From Symsagittifera roscoffensis (taxonomy: Eukaryota; Xenacoelomorpha; Acoela; Convolutidae): a stretch of DNA of 64,000 nucleotides. The stretch lies in contig NC_087070.1 of NCBI RefSeq assembly GCF_963678635.1, forward strand, positions 29,240,048 through 29,304,047, in the 5' to 3' direction. A program made the translations under genes and the position numbers. Every line of letters starts with the position of its first letter. The stretch's first letter is position 1. Of the stretch, positions 60,366 through 64,000 are shown piece by piece. The notes beneath the pieces are model-generated. The model made no database searches. It was not told the origin of the DNA and saw nothing but the letters and a program-made list of their open reading frames with translations.

Positions 60366-61785
60366 ATGGATGAGGTACTGCCGGGATATACCCCAACCTC
60401 GACCTCGAGCGGTAGTCAGGTGAGCGGCAGCTCATCGCGTCTGAAGGAGCTGAGCGAGAGATTGCGGCAGAGAAGTCGTGAAAGTTCGGCAAGAGCGGAG
60501 CTTCCTCCAACGTGGAGGGAACAGCCGGTCAGGAGCGTCATGATCTCGAGTTATAAGAAGAACACCGAAAAGAGGTACCACAGGCACAATCGGCTGGATT
60601 GGAATGCGGAACAGAAGGCCAGGAGGGATTGCTTTCATGATGCAGCCTGGGTGGAATATCTTGCGCCACCCCGTGTGCCAGAAGGCGCGGTCCACCTGAT
60701 TATAGGGGACAGCCTAGTGCGGGTGTTGACCCGGATCCAATCGCACTGGCAGATAGGAATCTTGAGTTTCGCTGGAGCTGCCACGCCACAGATATTGGCA
60801 ACGCTTGAGATGCTAGGAATGACAAAAGTATACACGGTGAACCTGATGATCGGAACGAATGATGTATCAAGGGGAGAAGCGAGGAAAGTAACGAGGCTGC
60901 ACGACAAGATGAGCTGCCTTCTTGAGGAACTGAGGATCCAGATGGATCCCATCCTGTTGACAGTATGTACTGTCCTTTATAACATGAAGTTCGATCAGCA
61001 CGCCCTGGAAATGAACGAGAAGGTGCGGAACCTAAACGGGGTGATCCGAGAAATCCACCGGAAGAGTGTGCTCCCCATCAGATTGTTGGACGTGGCGGAG
61101 CGCATGGAGCAAACGGGATTCCCTGAAGACACCTCCAGTGATGGAATCCACTTCGACAGACCGAGGGGAGCAGAGTGGCTGAATGACGTCTTTCAAGGAC
61201 ACATAAATGCGCTAGAGGCGGATCTGCTAGATACGGCCCAATTCACTTTGGGGCCACCTCCGAACCCCTTTTCTAGTCGTTTGGGACCGAGGGTCGACAC
61301 TAGAGACAGCTCAAGGAGCAACCAGGCCAGATTGCCGAGTGCCACGCCAATGGAGTCTGAGGAGGTGACTTCATCAACGCCTCCAGGTTCGGCAATATCC
61401 TCAGTGGTAGTGGCAGAGAGCAAGCGGGTGGAGAGGCCTATGGAGACCGCTCGCTTGAGATATCTAGGGAAGGTGAAAGGGCTGGACCTAGAAGGTTTGG
61501 AATGCAGGCGAGAATTGGCGGAGACTCTGGGTATTGAACGAGTGTCGCACGAAGACTTGAGCAGACACCATTGCGTGGACTGGTTGAAGGCTCATGAGAC
61601 GCACTTCTCGAGAGCAAAACTGATGGAGACCGCGGACCTGACCGGAATTCCCACGAAAGCGATCATGGGACCCATCAACTATAGACCTCTCAAGCTGCTG
61701 GGGAGTCCTGGACTCATAGAAGAACCCCCCAACACCGAACGAGCATTGCCAGGATCAGATTTGCGACCCCGGCACAATTGAGGGT
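60366..61785 (+). mobile_element. Retroelement accessory ORF with SGNH/GDSL-hydrolase-like domain
   Basis: After a Ser/Arg-rich N-terminus, residues ~108-285 show the SGNH block order: VHLIIGDSLVR (block I), LSFAGAATPQIL (block II Gly), LMIGTNDVSRG (block III GxND) and SSDGIHFDRPRGAEWL (block V DxxH). SGNH/GDSL enzymes are esterases or acyl hydrolases. Esterase domains are known in the ORF1 of some CR1-like LINEs, but I do not know of one placed downstream of integrase in a gypsy element. The C-terminal part is not recognised. Activity cannot be judged from sequence alone. Confidence 0.65.
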
Positions 61786-61849
61786 GGTGGACAAGCTGCT
61801 GAATCCGGGGGAAATGGAACTGCCAGATGCCGCGTACGAATGATCGAAA

Positions 61850-64000
61850 TTGGCGGAAGATCCCAGGTACGGGAAGCCCTGTGGGAGCACCCAGCTGGCC
61901 AAGACTTTGGCAGTTTACGATAGAGCAGATCCAGCTGCTGCAAGGGTAGTCATTGTGGCGGGATCAGACTTCGAAGGAACGTCTCCTAAGCTGTTTTGGC
62001 CGGAGACTCTGATATACTCTTTGCCAGGAGCCGAACTAAACCAGATGTTAACTCTAGTGGTGGCAATAAAGTCGGAGATGCCCTGTGAGCCTGAGCTGCT
62101 ATTGTTTGCAGGAATGAATGATCATCTGCACGCGGCGGGACTTCTTGAGCAGCTAAAGTGCAATGAATCAACACCGAGGAAGATATGGGAAGCCATTCAG
62201 ACGTTGTTTGCGGCGATGAATGAGGTGCAAGAGAATGTTGTCTCGAGATTCGGCTCCAAGACGAAGGTGGTGTTCTCTACATCCCCTGGATACGCGAACA
62301 TGCCACCCGCCCTACAATTCGTGTACGCGGTCTTGATCCTGATAGCAGAGGGAAACGAATGGTGAGTTCTAATGGCAGCCCCCAATCGGGAATTGGAGCC
62401 ATCGAACCTGAGGCTCCGCAAGTCAAAGTTGGCAGCGGCATGGGCGGACATATCTCATGCACTGAGGGGTTTTTATGGATTAGTCGACATCCTGATCGTA
62501 TTGGCGAGGTGCTCTTGCTAAAGATATCGAACTTTGCCAGGCAACTCAAATTCAGCCCAGTCATCGGGGACGATCACCCGGTGATAAACCAATTGACGGC
62601 CAGCTTGTCGTTTCGGAGCATGGAGGTGAAGATCACAGGTTCCACCGGCAAGTCTAGAGGTCCGAGCAACGAGAGAAAAAATGTGGCCGACACGGAAAAA
62701 CAATTAGAGTCGATGGCATATCGTCTGACGCAAGAGAATGGCTGGTGGCCATTTTTGACACCAAGGCTGGAGAACGCCACGAATAAGACGAGGGAGGAAG
62801 CACCACCCCTCGTGAAACAAGTCTGGAGTTTTCTGGAGAAACAACTGGAGCTGGCCGAAGGAAGAGAGATGACGGTGGCTAGATTTGTCTCGGCAGCCAA
62901 TGAAGTGACGATTGGAGGGTTCTGGAGAGAGCACGCAGAGGGTGAGCTGAGGACTAGAAGGGATCATGAGATTCTTAAGTTCTTGAGTCCTTGCTGGGGG
63001 AAAGAATTCATGGCGGAAATGTTCGGCACCAAAGCGACTATCTTTGGAGCCTTCGTGCAGGAGATACTGGGCATGCCCATCAGCCTGCTCTTGGCTTTAT
63101 ATCTGGTCTACCCCAGATACTTGTTCAACATGGGCCCAGCGTACATGTTTAGTCGAGGAGTGGAGACACTTCGGGTTGATGGGTATCTGGCACTAGTGCT
63201 CTTAACCCATGGGGAACTGGTGTCATTTCATCGATTGATGAAATATGGGGAGCCCTTGTCAATGGGGAAGGTACACTCGAGTATCGACACCTATTCCTAC
63301 AAGTGTGCCGCGGGGTTGAAAACGCTGTTAGTGCAATACCTCATGATGCAGAATCGGCACATGACGGGTGAGGAGAAGAACCCAAAATCGAGATAAGAGT
63401 GGAAGAAGATGAATGGAGGTATGCCTCTGTTGACGGACCTGTGCCTGGCAATGAGGTCGGACCCGATGGGGATAATCCGGGGTCTAGAGGAGGTGGTAAC
63501 CTGCATTTACGGTCCAGCAGTGACGTACGCATTTCCAGATCCCCTGGTGACAACGTATCGTTACTCTGTAACGCACTTGAGTCTTATCAGCTGGATGGGA
63601 CGCACTTGAGTCTTATCCCTGGATGGGACGGCGCTCAATTGGTGTCGGCAAGAGGTGCTCAGGGCACAAATGAGCAATACGGTACTCTTTGGAAAAGTGA
63701 AAGATGCCGAGTTGATAGTGTACAACTTCAGGGGACAGCTGCAATGTAGAATGGGAGGCAAATGCGAGGGCCCCATCGAGACATATCCCAAGTTCTGGAA
63801 CTTGAACCCACTGGCAGCAGACGGACGGGAGATCTTGAGGATTCCTGCTTGGAAGGACAGCTTTGCACTGGTTAAGAGGGAGCTGGAGGCCATAATGGAG
63901 AAAGAAATCCTGCCAGCCACCATGCCTGAGTTCCCGATAGTCAGGAGGATGACCTTAGGGATGAACAGTCCCTTAGTAGTTCCATCCATAATTGCGAGGA
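61850..64000 (+). mobile_element. Further retroelement ORF region, function unknown
   Basis: Long same-strand coding-like sequence continues to the window edge. An early stretch (VVIVAGSDF; IYSLPGAELNQML; LLLFAGMNDHLHAAG) loosely echoes the SGNH block layout, including a GxND motif. Later sequence (CWGKEFMAEMFGTKATIFGA, a hydrophobic LLLALYLVYPRYLF) matches no domain I know. The region is interrupted and is treated as part of the same fossil element. Confidence 0.5.

Larger units (their letters stand above)
43150..64000 (+). mobile_element. Giant Ty3/gypsy-type LTR retroelement fossil, right end off window
   Basis: A plus-strand block, less AT-rich than the host DNA, in the order leader, gag with coiled coil and CCHC knuckle, aspartic protease, RT, RNase H, integrase, acidic tail, coiled-coil ORF, SGNH-like ORF and further ORFs. 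The RT has the YVDD box, and integrase has the zinc-binding and DDE-type core. Order and motifs fit metazoan Ty3/gypsy. The element looks broken, with roughly ten interruptions, but most domains are well preserved, so it is probably not old. At more than 16 kb of ORF region it is unusually large. Neither LTR was delimited: the left edge is set only by the composition change, and the right end lies beyond 64000. Confidence 0.75.

Noticed and set aside
62359-63396. Envelope gene of the retroelement
   Set aside because: There is one hydrophobic stretch but no signal peptide, cysteine pattern or furin-like site, so envelope is not supported.

Overview
This window looks like a piece of an invertebrate animal genome. 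The left two thirds are very AT-rich, with short coding exons separated by introns full of repeats. The two host genes belong to families found in animals: an FKBP6/shutdown-type co-chaperone of the piRNA pathway and a mixed-lineage kinase (MLK). The sequence does not let me name the phylum. Both host genes lie on the minus strand.

Layout. (1) 1-5493: six exons of an FKBP6/shutdown-like gene, running off the left edge. (2) 5494-9404: intergenic DNA with dispersed repeat fragments. (3) 9405-42604: one MLK-family MAP3K in five exons (SH3, kinase, short coiled coil plus CRIB-like motif, low-complexity tail; about 1037 codons). Splice phases agree at every junction. (4) Intron 1 of this kinase is about 23 kb. 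It holds a recent 5.6-kb tandem duplication that also copied the first 547 bases of the kinase exon, a ~625-bp tandem array, and a ~2.09-kb higher-order repeat carrying a hAT-like MITE. (5) From about 43.15 kb to the right edge the DNA is visibly less AT-rich. It holds a very large Ty3/gypsy-type LTR retroelement on the plus strand, kept here as a fossil: a repeat-rich leader with a nested MITE, gag, protease, RT, RNase H and integrase, a 3.1-kb internal tandem duplication, then a coiled-coil ORF, an ORF with an SGNH/GDSL-hydrolase-like motif set, and further conserved-looking ORFs. Several interruptions show it is broken. Neither LTR could be delimited.

Repeat biology ties the left side together. 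A SINE-like element of about 500 bp, with a tRNA-like head on the minus strand, recurs through the introns, nearly always in the same orientation. The ~625-bp array units contain part of its body, and the array's right flank runs into the rest of such a copy, so the array appears to have grown from one insertion.

The points most worth following are the kinase-exon duplication (a possible poison or truncating exon), the inferred GC-AG intron in the FKBP6-like gene, the SINE-seeded higher-order array inside an essential-kinase-type gene, and the SGNH-like domain downstream of integrase in the retroelement.
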